A stretch of DNA of 64,000 bases from JAPULR01 sp963665075 (lineage in GTDB: Bacteria > Chloroflexota > Dehalococcoidia > Lucifugimonadales > GCA-2712585), in NCBI GenBank assembly GCA_963665075.1, contig OY762063.1:1178001-1242000 (forward strand), written 5' to 3'; not shown here. How positions within the stretch are numbered: the stretch's first letter is position 1. More notes on this DNA, generated by a model. It did not search any database, had not been told where the DNA came from, and saw nothing but the letters and a program-made list of their open reading frames with translations.

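Noticed and set aside
46290..64000. Possible CRISPR array from evenly spaced repeats
   Set aside because: Period is about 2 kb, and the repeats encode protein domains in one frame.

Overview
This is a GC-rich bacterial window with densely packed genes and short intergenic gaps. The gene complement suggests a Chloroflexota-type bacterium, perhaps Dehalococcoidia or SAR202-like. It has a leuACDB block, hrcA-dnaJ-prmA without grpE-dnaK, lipoproteins with Thr/Pro/Ala linkers, and a giant C-terminally anchored surface protein. The placement is an inference from gene content, because no rRNA or other decisive marker is present.

Layout. Bases 1-4195 (+) hold leucine biosynthesis (3' end of leuA, then leuC, leuD, leuB) and a HAD phosphatase. 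Bases 4182-5788 (-) hold a small protein translationally coupled to an amidohydrolase. Bases 5881-11198 contain two toxin-antitoxin pairs (HicBA and a VapBC-like pair) flanking a large Asp-box beta-propeller protein and a beta-carbonic anhydrase. Bases 11205-14283 (-) hold a CPBP membrane protease followed by a compact aromatic operon, trpA-aroH-aroF. Then come rarA (+), an MBL-fold hydrolase and bioY (-), and hrcA, dnaJ and prmA (+), with a CIRCE-like operator on the hrcA promoter. Bases 20666-25330 (-) hold a GNAT acetyltransferase, argF, der, plsY and gpsA as one probable transcript. No tRNA, rRNA, CRISPR array or insertion sequence was seen.

Two parts stand out. First, 25826-28165 encodes a lipoprotein with the two lobes of a ZnuA/AztC-type zinc-binding protein. 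They are split at the position of the His-rich loop by about 395 residues that look like a beta-propeller of the AztD zinc-metallochaperone type. A consensus-like promoter and a 15-bp Fur/Zur-style palindrome lie upstream. This looks like a metallochaperone and its receptor fused in one chain.

Second, from 29109 to the window edge a single uninterrupted minus-strand gene spans more than 34.8 kb (over 11,600 residues, N-terminus outside the window). From N to C it contains about nine tandem ~2-kb modules (Ca-binding-like motif, conserved Cys pair, GLUG repeats, Calx-beta-like domain, FN3), a short mixed beta region, about fifty FN3 domains, a Pro/Thr/Glu stalk, one transmembrane helix and a short charged tail. 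Several FN3 domains carry another FN3 inserted in the same loop. Some modules are mosaics of others, and a four-domain FN3 block recurs. It is most likely a very large cell-surface adhesin or stalk protein.
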